From positions 62,001 to 126,000 of the forward strand of contig JAEUHY010000025.1 of the NCBI GenBank assembly GCA_016795325.1: a DNA stretch of 64,000 nt, read 5' to 3'. Source of the DNA: Planctomycetota bacterium. Lineage in GTDB: Bacteria > Planctomycetota > UBA1135 > GCA-002686595. The notes beneath the pieces were generated by a model. It was not told the origin of the DNA, did not search any database, and was given only the letters and a program-made list of their open reading frames with translations. The position numbers and the translations under genes are program-made. Positions within the stretch are counted from its first letter, which is position 1; each line of letters begins with the position of its first letter. Below are positions 1-7,725 of this stretch, one piece after another.

Positions 1-2
1 TG

Positions 3-497
3 CTCGTGCGTGTCGTCGTCGAGCCGCCGATCGTGAGCGAGTCGCTCGCGCTCTACCGCCACGCGGAGGACATTCCGCTGCCGACGCCCGCCAAGGCCAA
101 GATCAGCGATCTCAACTGGCTCGCCGGCCCCTGGGTCGGCAAACGCAGCTCGGGCTCTTCGATCGAAGAGCGTTGGAGCCCGCCCGCCGGCGGCGCGATG
201 CTCGCCATCTCTCGCACGATCAACACCAGCGGCAAGATGAACGCCTTCGAGTACCTGCGCATCGTCGAGCGCGACGGCGGGCTGGTCTACATCGCACAAC
301 CCGGCGGCGCCGCCGCGACCGAATTCGTGCTCACCGAGCTCACCGCACAGCGCGCCGTCTTCGACAATCCGCGCCACGACTACCCCAAACGCATCGTCTA
401 CGAGCTCTCCGCCGAAGGCGGCCTGAGCGCCACGACGGGCTACATCAAGGGCGGCACGCCGCGGCGCTTCGACTTCACGCGCGAGGGCGGGAAGTAG
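3..497 (+). CDS. DUF6265-like lipocalin-type protein, 5' end probably outside the window
   Basis: The frame is open from the first codon of the window to a TAG at 495-497, so the true start may lie upstream. The visible 163 residues contain the run LNWLAGPWVG near residue 37, then EERWSPPAGGAML, EYLRIVE, FDNPRHDYPKRIVY and a C-terminal RFDFTREG. This order of short motifs resembles the DUF6265 family of small, usually exported beta-barrel proteins of unknown function. Family members normally begin with a signal peptide, and none is visible here, which supports truncation by the window edge. No partner gene can be seen upstream. The family call is moderate and the function is unknown. Confidence 0.6.
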   Translation, partial: LVRVVVEPPIVSESLALYRHAEDIPLPTPAKAKISDLNWLAGPWVGKRSSGSSIEERWSPPAGGAMLAISRTINTSGKMNAFEYLRIVERDGGLVYIAQPGGAAATEFVLTELTAQRAVFDNPRHDYPKRIVYELSAEGGLSATTGYIKGGTPRRFDFTREGGK

Positions 498-551
498 GTC
501 GGGGACAGCTGCGCTCGCCTTCAGCCCGCTCGACGCTGCGTTTATAGCGAC

Positions 552-588
552 CTTAGCGATCTTATGTCGCGCGGATAAGATCGCTAAG
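552..588. promoter_or_regulatory. Perfect 14-bp inverted repeat upstream of the AAA ATPase gene
   Basis: CTTAGCGATCTTAT at 552-565 is repeated as its exact reverse complement at 575-588, with a 9-base spacer. Imperfect complementarity extends outward to about 544 and 596. The core also recurs as direct repeats (AAGATCGCT then AAGATTGCT). It overlaps the region just upstream of the putative -10 box, the normal place for an autoregulatory operator. Operator function is inference. Confidence 0.65.
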
Positions 589-593
589 ATTGC

Positions 594-599
594 TACAAT
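594..599 (+). promoter_or_regulatory. Putative -10 box TACAAT, leaderless start
   Basis: TACAAT ends 6 bases before the ATG at 606, so transcription would start at or near the start codon. No Shine-Dalgarno sequence is present. Confidence 0.5.
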
Positions 600-605
600 C
601 GCGGC

Positions 606-1805
606 ATGGACCCGATCCGCAACCCCTTCGCGCCCGGCGCCGGTACGCCGCCTCCGGCCCTGACCGGCCGCGACGACCTGCTCGAGAGCGTCCGCGTCGC
701 ACTCGAGCGCGTGCGCCTGGGTCGCCCGACGAAGAGCGTCCTGATGGTCGGGCTACGCGGCGTCGGCAAGACGGTGCTCCTCGACCGGATGCGCGACGAC
801 GCTCAGGCCGCGGGGATCCACACCTTGCGCATCGAGGCGCCGGAGAGCCGCTCGCTGCCGGCGATGCTCGCGCCTCAGTTGCGTCAGGCGCTACTCCGAC
901 TCTCGCGCACCGAGAAGGCCAAGCAGCTTGCGAACAAGGCGCTGCGTGCGCTCGCGGGATTCGCGAAGGCGTTGAAGGCAACCTATGCGGACATCGAGGT
1001 CGGGCTCGACTTCGAACCCGAGCCGGGCCTCGCGGACAATGGCGATCTGGAGCACGACCTCCAGGCGCTACTGGAGGCCGCCGGCGCAGCGGCGAAGAAG
1101 GCCGAGACAGCGCTCGCCATCTTCGTCGACGAGTTGCAGTACGTAGAGGAAGACCAACTCGCGGCTCTGATCACCGCGCTCCATCGAACGGCACAACGCA
1201 ACGTGCCGGTCGTGCTCGTGGGCGCCGGACTGCCGCAACTGCGCGGGCGGATGGGGCGCGCCAAGTCATACGCCGAGCGACTGTTCGACTTTCCAGAGAT
1301 CGGCCCGCTGCCGGCGGAGGCGGCCAAGCTCGCCATCGACAAGCCCGCGCGCGACGAGGGCGTCGAGGTTCAAGCCGACGCGCTCGATCGCATCGTGGCG
1401 CAGACCCACGGCTACCCGTACTTCCTGCAGGAGTGGGGCAAGCACTCCTGGGACGCGGCGAGCCACTCACCGATCACGCGCAAGGATGTGGATGCCGCGT
1501 CGAAGTCGGCGATCGCAGCGCTCGACGAGAGCTTCTTCCGCGTGCGCTTCGATCGGCTCACGCCGTCAGAGAAGCGCTACCTGCGCGCCATGGCCGAACT
1601 CGGCCCCGGCCCGCACCGCTCGGGCGATATCTCTGCGCAGCTCGAGCGCACCGTGACCAGCCTCGCGCCGACGCGCAGCGCGCTGATCGACAAGGGCATG
1701 ATCTGGAGCCCCAACCACGGCGACACGGCGTTCACGGTCCCGCTGTTCGACGAGTTCATGCGCCGCATCATGCCGGGCGATGATTGGCGGACGGTTGGAA
1801 CGTGA
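606..1805 (+). CDS. AAA (ORC1-like) ATP-binding protein
   Basis: A 399-residue P-loop ATPase. Walker A GLRGVGKT lies at residues 49-56, a Walker B-like IFVDELQ near residue 174, and a sensor-like VVLVGAGLPQL follows. The C-terminal third, with TPSEKRYLRAMAELG, looks like a winged-helix lid. This is the architecture of ORC1-like or AAA_16 ATPases, which in bacteria occur as stand-alone regulators or as partners of mobile and defence genes. The ATG at 606 is chosen because it follows a -10-like TACAAT and a perfect inverted repeat. The gene 90 bases downstream on the same strand encodes a TIR/deoxyribosyltransferase-like protein, so the two may work together. The substrate and trigger are unknown. 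Confidence 0.85.
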   Translation: MDPIRNPFAPGAGTPPPALTGRDDLLESVRVALERVRLGRPTKSVLMVGLRGVGKTVLLDRMRDDAQAAGIHTLRIEAPESRSLPAMLAPQLRQALLRLSRTEKAKQLANKALRALAGFAKALKATYADIEVGLDFEPEPGLADNGDLEHDLQALLEAAGAAAKKAETALAIFVDELQYVEEDQLAALITALHRTAQRNVPVVLVGAGLPQLRGRMGRAKSYAERLFDFPEIGPLPAEAAKLAIDKPARDEGVEVQADALDRIVAQTHGYPYFLQEWGKHSWDAASHSPITRKDVDAASKSAIAALDESFFRVRFDRLTPSEKRYLRAMAELGPGPHRSGDISAQLERTVTSLAPTRSALIDKGMIWSPNHGDTAFTVPLFDEFMRRIMPGDDWRTVGT

Positions 1806-1839
1806 GCTGAGTCAGGCGAGCACGGTGCGCGCGCGCGCC

Positions 1840-1853
1840 GCGTTCGTTCACGA
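1840..1853. promoter_or_regulatory. Short palindrome upstream of the TIR-like gene
   Basis: GTTCGT-TC-ACGAAC is a perfect 6-bp inverted repeat with a 2-base centre, about 43 bases before the ATG at 1896. A -10-like TATCGC lies between it and the gene. It could be an operator; the evidence is position and symmetry only. Confidence 0.3.
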
Positions 1854-1895
1854 ACAAGCACGGCTATCGCACACTGCCCCCATTGGACAACAACC

Positions 1896-2684
1896 ATGAA
1901 CACGGCTTTGGGTTATCGCCTAATCGACCTCCGAGCACGGATCGTCAGCGGCTTCGATGCTGGCAACTGGGAAGAGCTCGGACTACTCACCGGGGCGACG
2001 GAATTGATCACGCGACACCCACGCCTCCTGCGCAGCCTATCGTGGGGTGACGAAGACTACGCTGGGAACGTGCTTACAGTCCTGCGGGAGATGGTGGAGA
2101 GAGATCCGCGCACTCTTCCAATCATAGAATCGTACCTGGAAGAAAAGGCTCCTGCGGACTCGACGTACGTTTCGGCGAGACCAGCGGAACGCCGGATCAC
2201 ATTCGCTCCACACGTATTCCAGATCCCAGACGGTTCGGTGGAACTCGATCTGGTTGCAGTGATGATGCCGTTCGACATGAAGTTCGCCGCAGTCCACGAG
2301 TCGATCAAGCGTGCCACGGCAGAATGCGGTCTTCGCTGCCTTCGGGCTGATGATATCTGGGAGGATACGACGATCGTTCAAGACATCTTCAGCCTCATCT
2401 ACCGAGCTCAAGTGGTGGTCGTGGACTTCACCGGCCGCAACGCCAACGTCATGTACGAAACCGGAGTCGCCCACACTCTCGGTAAGCACGTCATTCCGAT
2501 CTCTCAGAGCCTAGAGGACGTACCATTCGACATGCGGCATCATCGAGTTCTCCGGTATCTCTCAAACGGAGAGGGCCTGTCGAAACTGGCAGCGGATCTT
2601 GCGTCGAAACTGCGACAGGTGAGCGCTGCTGCGCCCGCGTCGTCCACGCCACAGGCGTCGGAAGACACTGGGACGCCGTTCTAG
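1896..2684 (+). CDS. TIR / nucleoside 2-deoxyribosyltransferase-like protein with N-terminal helical domain
   Basis: A 262-residue protein in two parts. Residues 1-95 are helical and carry HPRLLRSLSWGDEDY. Residues 118-240 form a Rossmann-like domain with MMPFD (123-127), RADD (150-153), DFTGRNANVMYETGVAH (from 177) and PFDMR (210-214). These match the TIR-like/deoxyribosyltransferase-like family in which the Glu of the NV-YE-G motif (E188 here) is the expected catalytic residue acting on a nucleotide N-glycosidic bond. Related domains serve as effectors in bacterial defence systems. Base composition is visibly lower in G+C than the neighbours (31 of 60 bases at 2101-2160), suggesting recent acquisition. 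It lies 90 bases after the AAA ATPase gene. The fold call is fairly firm; a defence role is inference. Confidence 0.7.
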   Translation: MNTALGYRLIDLRARIVSGFDAGNWEELGLLTGATELITRHPRLLRSLSWGDEDYAGNVLTVLREMVERDPRTLPIIESYLEEKAPADSTYVSARPAERRITFAPHVFQIPDGSVELDLVAVMMPFDMKFAAVHESIKRATAECGLRCLRADDIWEDTTIVQDIFSLIYRAQVVVVDFTGRNANVMYETGVAHTLGKHVIPISQSLEDVPFDMRHHRVLRYLSNGEGLSKLAADLASKLRQVSAAAPASSTPQASEDTGTPF

Positions 2685-2784
2685 TCCGGAGCCGATGGAT
2701 CGCGCACGACGGACGAAGACGCGCAGATTAGAGACGATCAGCAACTGAGCGGCTCAATCCGAAAGCGGACAGCGCGCGCCGCCC

Positions 2785-4140
2785 CTACTTTACAACGCGC
2801 GCAACGAGGTTCGATTCCTCGTCAAGGCCAAGAATCTCCGCCTTAACGCGCGCGCCGACGGCGGCCTTGCACTTCTCGACTCGCACGATGAGGTCCACTT
2901 CGGGCGCGTCCATCAACGTGCGGCCGAGAGCGATCGGGTGAGCCTTCGAAGCGGCTTCGTCGATCAAGACCTCGAGCGTCTCGCCCACCAGCGCGCCCTG
3001 GGAGTCGCGCAGAACGGAATCGCGCGCCGCGAGCACGGCCTTGTGGCGCGCGCGAGCGACCTTCGCGGGCACATCGTTCTCGAGCTCGAAACCGCTCGTG
3101 CCTTCCTCGGGCGAGTAGGTGAACGCGCCCAGGCGGCCGATCTTGTACTGCTTGACGAACTCGACGAGCTCGGCGGCGTCTGCGTCGGTCTCGCCGGGGA
3201 AGCCGACGAGCAACGTGGTGCGCAGCGTGATGTTCGGAACCTCTTCGCGCAGGCGATCGAGCGTCGCACGCACTTGATCGCCCGAGCCGGCGCGGCGCAT
3301 GGCGCGCAGAACGGGCGTCGCGATGTGCTGCACGGGAATGTCGAGGTAGGGCGCAACACGCGGGTGCTCGCGCAGCAGGCGCGTCAGCTTCCACGGGAAG
3401 CGATTGGGGTACGCGTACATCACGCGGATCTTGTGATCGCCGGGCAGGTCTGCGAGCGGCTCGACGAGGTCGGGCAGCTCGAGCCCCATGTCGCGGCCCC
3501 AGGCGGTCGAGTCCTCGGCGACGATCACGAGTTCTTTCACGCCCGCGTCGATCAGCTCGCGCGCTTCGCTGAGTACGTCGTCGGGCCGCTTGCTGCGGTG
3601 CTTGCCGCGGATCGCGGGGATCGCGCAGAACGAACAGGTGTGGTCGCAGCCGTGGCTGATGCGCAGGTAGGCGAAGCTCTTGGGCGTCGAGAGCAAGCGC
3701 GACGCGTCGCGCGAAGGCTCGCGCAAGCCGCCGTTGGAGAGGTAACGCGGCACGCTTTCGCCCAGCGAGAGCGCCTTGATGGCCTTGGCGAGCTCGGCGC
3801 CGTCCGAGATCTCGGCGAACAAGTCGACGCCGGGGAAGCGCTTCTCGAGCTGATGCTGGAAACGCTGCACGAGGCAGCCGGCGACGACCACGCGCTCGAT
3901 CTCGCCGCGCTTCTTGCGTTTGACGAGCTCCTTGATGTTGCGCTCGGACTCTTCGCGCGCCGGCCCGATGAACGAGCAGGTGTTGAGCACGATCGTGTCG
4001 GCCGCGGCGGGGTCGCCCGAGACCACGAGACCCTGGTCGGCGAGCCGCCCGAGGATCAGCTCGGAGTCGATCAGGTTGCGCGCGCAACCGAGGTGGACGA
4101 GCGAGACGACGGCGGACGGCTTGGTGCGGGTGGGCGGCAT
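2785..4140 (-). CDS. rimO: Ribosomal protein S12 methylthiotransferase RimO
   Basis: RimO is a radical-SAM enzyme with two iron-sulfur clusters that adds a methylthio group to the conserved Asp of ribosomal protein S12. The 451-residue product has the N-terminal UPF0004 cysteines (GCARNLIDSE, NTCSFIGPA, AGCLVQ), the radical-SAM motif CDHTCSFC preceded by RISHG, and a C-terminal TRAM domain ending in ESNLVARVV. The MPPTRTKPS start is chosen because conserved sequence begins about 12 residues later; the frame stays open upstream to 4311 but that extension is low-complexity and Arg-rich. No ribosome-binding site is visible. It stands alone and transcribes away from trxC. Confidence 0.93.
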   Translation of the reverse strand: MPPTRTKPSAVVSLVHLGCARNLIDSELILGRLADQGLVVSGDPAAADTIVLNTCSFIGPAREESERNIKELVKRKKRGEIERVVVAGCLVQRFQHQLEKRFPGVDLFAEISDGAELAKAIKALSLGESVPRYLSNGGLREPSRDASRLLSTPKSFAYLRISHGCDHTCSFCAIPAIRGKHRSKRPDDVLSEARELIDAGVKELVIVAEDSTAWGRDMGLELPDLVEPLADLPGDHKIRVMYAYPNRFPWKLTRLLREHPRVAPYLDIPVQHIATPVLRAMRRAGSGDQVRATLDRLREEVPNITLRTTLLVGFPGETDADAAELVEFVKQYKIGRLGAFTYSPEEGTSGFELENDVPAKVARARHKAVLAARDSVLRDSQGALVGETLEVLIDEAASKAHPIALGRTLMDAPEVDLIVRVEKCKAAVGARVKAEILGLDEESNLVARVVK

Positions 4141-4430
4141 CGGAGAAGAGAGCTGCGCGCCGTGCGCGCCCGACAGGCGCTCGCGGTCCGCAGGCGAACC
4201 GAGGAGCATAGCGCAGCGCCTCGCGGGCGCGGCGGCGAGCTGGCTGCGCGGCAGCGCCTGGGACGACCGTCGTTCCCGCGGACGGCGACGGCCTTCCGCC
4301 GCTTCGGCCAACGCGCCCCCCTCGCGCTCCGACCGCGGACGCCGCCGGAGCGCGCGGACCAGCGACGACGCCGCGCTCCGAACACCTCGCTGCGGGCCCT
4401 ACGCCGCATCGAATTCCCCAGCGGCGGTGC

Positions 4431-4436
4431 TACGAA
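4431..4436 (+). promoter_or_regulatory. Putative -10 box TACGAA, leaderless start
   Basis: TACGAA ends 6 bases before the trxC ATG at 4443, the same spacing as upstream of 606 and 12771. Confidence 0.45.
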
Positions 4437-4442
4437 GCTCGC

Positions 4443-4886
4443 ATGCAAGTGCGACTCCCCCACCTGATGCAGGCCTGCCCGCAGTGCGCGCGCTCCAACC
4501 GCGTGCCGCTCGAACGCCTGGGCGACGCAGGCCGCTGCGGCGCCTGCGGAGCCCAGCTCGCGCCGGTGGACGAGCCGCTCGAAGTCGACGCGCGCGCCTT
4601 CGAGGCGATCGTCGACGGCAGCGAGCTGCCGATCCTGGTCGACTTCTGGGCCGCCTGGTGCGGCCCGTGCCGAGCCGCGGCGCCGCACGTCGCGCAAGCC
4701 GCGCGCACGACCGCCGGCAGCGCGCTCGTCCTGAAGGTCGACACCGACGCCGAACCCGAGCTCGCCGCGCGCTTCGGCGTGCAGGGCATTCCGAACTTCG
4801 TCGTGCTCGAGCGCGGCCGCGTGGTGCGCCAGCAGGCGGGCCTCGTCGACGCGCGCACGCTGCAGAGCTGGCTCGCGCGGCGCTAG
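4443..4886 (+). CDS. trxC: Thioredoxin 2 (zinc-binding thioredoxin)
   Basis: A 147-residue cytoplasmic thioredoxin with an N-terminal zinc knuckle made of C12/C15 and C32/C35 (CPQC and CGAC), followed by a standard thioredoxin fold with the redox centre WCGPC (C73 and C76) and the cis-proline segment GIPNFVV. This arrangement is diagnostic of TrxC, which reduces protein disulfides during oxidative stress. The ATG at 4443 fits the leaderless promoter pattern. The gene is monocistronic as far as can be seen, with a roughly 500-base gap before the next gene. Confidence 0.93.
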   Translation: MQVRLPHLMQACPQCARSNRVPLERLGDAGRCGACGAQLAPVDEPLEVDARAFEAIVDGSELPILVDFWAAWCGPCRAAAPHVAQAARTTAGSALVLKVDTDAEPELAARFGVQGIPNFVVLERGRVVRQQAGLVDARTLQSWLARR

Positions 4887-5387
4887 GAACGCGCGCTCGC
4901 GGCGGCGATCCGCGCACTGCGACGGCGCGCGCCCCCTCCCCACGTCGTCCGATGCGCGCACGCGACGAGCTCGCGACACCGCAGATCGGGCCCGTGCGCA
5001 GGCGCCTAGAGCGACGATGCCCGACGAAACTTCGAGCCGCGCCAGCGTGAGCAACGTGCGCGCGCCGGAGTCCTGTTTCCGAAGTCCGTCGAAGAGGTCG
5101 CTGGAATCAGCGCTCCTGGCAAGGCGCGAGGCTTCCCGGCCACCTGAATAGGTCGCCGAACCGCAGCAACGCCACCAGGGGCGGCGCGGCCATCGAGATC
5201 TTCGACGAGATTGGGAATCAGGACATGAGGGAACGCGCGCGCTTGCGGCGAATTGTTGCGCCGCGCCCATTCAATCCGCTTCAGTGACCTGTCGCTGCGC
5301 CGGTTCCTCCGCGCGCTCACAGACCCCCGCCGAATCGTTCGAGCCGCGCCGTCGTGCGGCGGAGTTCCGCACACGAAACGTGCGGGT
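4887..5387. other. Intergenic stretch without a recognisable gene
   Basis: About 500 bases between trxC and the mazG stop codon. Open frames exist on both strands but encode Arg-rich, low-complexity peptides with no recognisable domain. A small hairpin (CCGCAC, 7-base loop, GTGCGG) sits near 5372-5390. The stretch could hold a decayed gene. Confidence 0.4.
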
Positions 5388-6281
5388 TCAGCCCTGTTCT
5401 CGAGTCTCTTCCTTGGCGCGCTTCCAGGCCGCCATCATCTCGTCGAGCGTGCACTGCGCCAGCGGCCGCGCGAGGTCGCGCTCCATCGAACGGAAGCGCG
5501 AGTCGAAGCGCCGCAGCGCGCCGCGGGTCGCGCGCTCGGGATCGATGCCCAAGTAGTTGCCGAGGAACGCCGCGGCGATGAACACGTCGCCCAGTTCGTG
5601 TTCGATGCGCTCGCGCTGCGCGTCGCTGAGCTTGACCTCGCGCGCTCCCAGCACGTCGGCGCGCTCGACCTCCTCGGCGAGCTCGCCCACCTCTTCGCGC
5701 ACCTTGGCGAGCGCCCCGCTCACGTCGCTCCAGCGAAATCCGGCGTGGATCGCCTTCGAGCCCATGCGCTGCGCGCGCTGCAACGCGGGCAGAGCGACGG
5801 GCACTCCCGCCAGCGCGCTCGTGTCGGCGGCCTTCGCCGCGCGCTCGGCGCGTTTGATCGCCTCCCAGTTCGAAAGCGCTTCGCCCGCCGTGCTCACCGC
5901 GACGTCGCCGAACACGTGCGGGTGGCGACGCACGAGCTTCTCGCACACGGCCTCACCGACGCGCGCGAGATCGAAGCGGCCCGCGTCCTGTGCGATGCGC
6001 GCGAGCAGCACGATGCCCATCAGCAGATCGCCGGCCTCTTCGACGGTATGCGGATCGTCGCCGTGTTCGATCGCCTCGAGCAGCTCGTGCGCTTCTTCGA
6101 CGAGGTGCGGCGCCGTCGAAGCGAGCGTCTGCTCGCGGTCCCACGGGCAACCGTCCGGCGCGCGCAGGCGGTCGACGATCGCGATCAACTTGCGCAGCGC
6201 ATCGGCGCGCGGCTCGCCGATCGGCGCAGGGACTTCGAGGGGCCGCGTCGCGGCGGGCGTGGGGCTCGCGGGTTGGTTCAT
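5388..6281 (-). CDS. mazG: Nucleoside triphosphate pyrophosphohydrolase MazG
   Basis: MazG hydrolyses nucleoside triphosphates to the monophosphate and pyrophosphate, cleaning damaged nucleotides and modulating the stringent response. The 297-residue product begins with a short Pro/Ala-rich leader and has two MazG domains. The first carries DGCPWDREQT, EEAHELLEAI and EEAGDLLMGIVLL; the second carries REEVGELAEEV and EHELGDVFIAA. Both keep the EExxE and ExxD metal-binding pattern. Its ATG overlaps the stop codon of the upstream gene in an ATGA tetranucleotide, so translation is probably coupled to that membrane-protein gene. Confidence 0.93.
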   Translation of the reverse strand: MNQPASPTPAATRPLEVPAPIGEPRADALRKLIAIVDRLRAPDGCPWDREQTLASTAPHLVEEAHELLEAIEHGDDPHTVEEAGDLLMGIVLLARIAQDAGRFDLARVGEAVCEKLVRRHPHVFGDVAVSTAGEALSNWEAIKRAERAAKAADTSALAGVPVALPALQRAQRMGSKAIHAGFRWSDVSGALAKVREEVGELAEEVERADVLGAREVKLSDAQRERIEHELGDVFIAAAFLGNYLGIDPERATRGALRRFDSRFRSMERDLARPLAQCTLDEMMAAWKRAKEETREQG

Positions 6282-6853
6282 CGCTCCAGCATGACGCGCC
6301 AAGCCTCCGCGAGGGAGTCGCAGGTCGCGCCGTCCTGGAGCGGGACGAACAGGAGCGCGGTGAACGGCGCCACACGCAGCGGATCGAGGCGCGGCAGGCC
6401 CGCCGAAGCGGTGCTGCGCGAGAGTTGCACGAGCAGCGCGCCGATCACCAGCGCCGAGGCGCCGCAGGCGAGCGCGAGGAGCAGCGCTTGCCGCGGATCG
6501 AGCGGTCGCGTGAAGGCCACGCACACGCACGCGCAGCAGGCGACGAGCGCCGAAAGGCGCACCGCGGCGACACGGCCGTGTCCGGGCGCCGCGAGCAGGC
6601 GGTCGTAGCGCTCGCCGGCGACCACGAGCCAGGTGACGAACACTCCGCTCGCCAGCCCGACGAACGCGTGCAGCGCGACCCAGTCGCCGAGGTCGACGCT
6701 CGCGCCGAAGCTGTGCGCCTGCAACGCGAACCACGCGCTCGCGGCGAACAACGCGGCGCTCGCGCAACCCGACAACACAGCCGCGGGCCACACTCCGCCC
6801 GGGCCGACGTCGTCGGTGTCGGCTGCCCACAGTGCTCGCGCGCGTTCGAACAT
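6278..6853 (-). CDS. Multi-pass membrane protein of unknown function, coupled to mazG
   Basis: A 191-residue hydrophobic protein with about four predicted transmembrane helices: AAVLSGCASAALFAASAWFA, FVGLASGVFVTWLVVAG, LSALVACCACVCVAF and LLLALACGASALVIGALLV. No family is recognised. The stop codon overlaps the mazG start (ATGA), so the two form an operon with this gene first. A TAGCAT hexamer lies 11 bases before the ATG at 6853. An in-frame TTG two codons earlier is an alternative start. The link to nucleotide clean-up is by position only. Confidence 0.7.
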   Translation of the reverse strand: MFERARALWAADTDDVGPGGVWPAAVLSGCASAALFAASAWFALQAHSFGASVDLGDWVALHAFVGLASGVFVTWLVVAGERYDRLLAAPGHGRVAAVRLSALVACCACVCVAFTRPLDPRQALLLALACGASALVIGALLVQLSRSTASAGLPRLDPLRVAPFTALLFVPLQDGATCDSLAEAWRVMLER

Positions 6854-7682
6854 TTCCAACGTGGATGCTAGCTGCGCCGCGCCGCTGTTCCACTGTCGAT
6901 CTCGCCATGCGAGTCAACGAACACCGCGTTGTGTCGCGCTGTTCTGCCGCGCTCGCGCAGACGAGCGACGCCAACTTCGCTCTGTCGACGCGCGGCTCGA
7001 CGCTTCGTCGCACGCGCGAACGAGGCGCCGAGACTGCTGTCCGTTCGTCGCCTCGGTCGGCGTAGCTCGGATCGCCGAGTGCGCGACGAGCTGCACTCGC
7101 GTGACCAGCAAGCCGACTCGGTGCTCCTCGGGTCGCTCAGCGCGCGCTCGCGGCCGAGGAGCTCCACCGAGCGACGGACCGGCGACGTCGCTTGCACGAG
7201 CGCCTTCGAGTGGCGCTCGCCCGTGGTGCTCCCCATCGCTCGGGCTCAGCTCGCGCGCGCCGCGCTCGGATGAGTTCGGAGCGACGTGTCCCCGGGACCG
7301 CCGCGGGCGCCCGCACTCGCGCGAGGTCCGTCGAGTTCCGTTGCGCTCGGGTGCGACGTCCGGCTCGGCGCGCGAACCGAGGGCGCGTACGGTCCGACCC
7401 GGCCCCCGTCCGCTGGCGCCGCACTCGTGCTCGCCGCGCGAGCGAGCGTGCGAGCAGTCCTGCGATGACGGCCCCACGTGCACCGACGAGATCCGCCTCC
7501 GCCTCGAGCGAGCCGCCGGTTCGCTTCGGCTTGGAGCGCCGCGAGGGTCCGTCGCGGTCATCCGAGCGCCGAGTTCCGCCCCCGGGAGCAGCGCTCCGAG
7601 TCGACGGGTGCCTGCCGCGCGCCCCCAAGGCCGTCGGAACGCCCTCGCGGAGCGGATCGCTTGACCGGCCGGCCCTTCATGA
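6854..7682. other. About 830 bases without a convincing gene
   Basis: Several frames are open on both strands, but all encode Arg/Ser/Ala-rich peptides without domains or a plausible start. The sequence is crowded with CGAG/CTCG tetramers and short palindromes. A -35-like TTGACC at 7661 probably belongs to the promoter of the following gene. Nothing else is recognised. Confidence 0.45.
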
Positions 7683-7697
7683 TGAGACTAGGTCTCA
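7683..7697. promoter_or_regulatory. Fur-like palindrome in front of the hemS-like gene
   Basis: TGAGAC-TAG-GTCTCA is a perfect 6-bp inverted repeat with a 3-base centre, 28 bases before the ATG at 7726. It overlaps the -10 position implied by TTGACC at 7661-7666 with 17-base spacing. Fur-family sites with TGAGA...TCTCA half-sites control haem genes in other bacteria, so iron-dependent repression is a reasonable inference. Confidence 0.5.
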
Positions 7698-7725
7698 GTC
7701 GCAGACATCGAAAACGCGCCGCCCC

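Noticed and set aside
2804..2822. T-arm-like sequence (CGAGG, TTCGATT, CCTCG) suggesting a tRNA
   Set aside because: It lies in the end of rimO; no matching acceptor stem, D-arm or anticodon arm is found in the 60 bases upstream.
4887..5387. A decayed group II intron or transposase
   Set aside because: A CCGCAC/GTGCGG hairpin and Arg-rich frames are suggestive, but no reverse-transcriptase, transposase or domain V sequence could be recognised.
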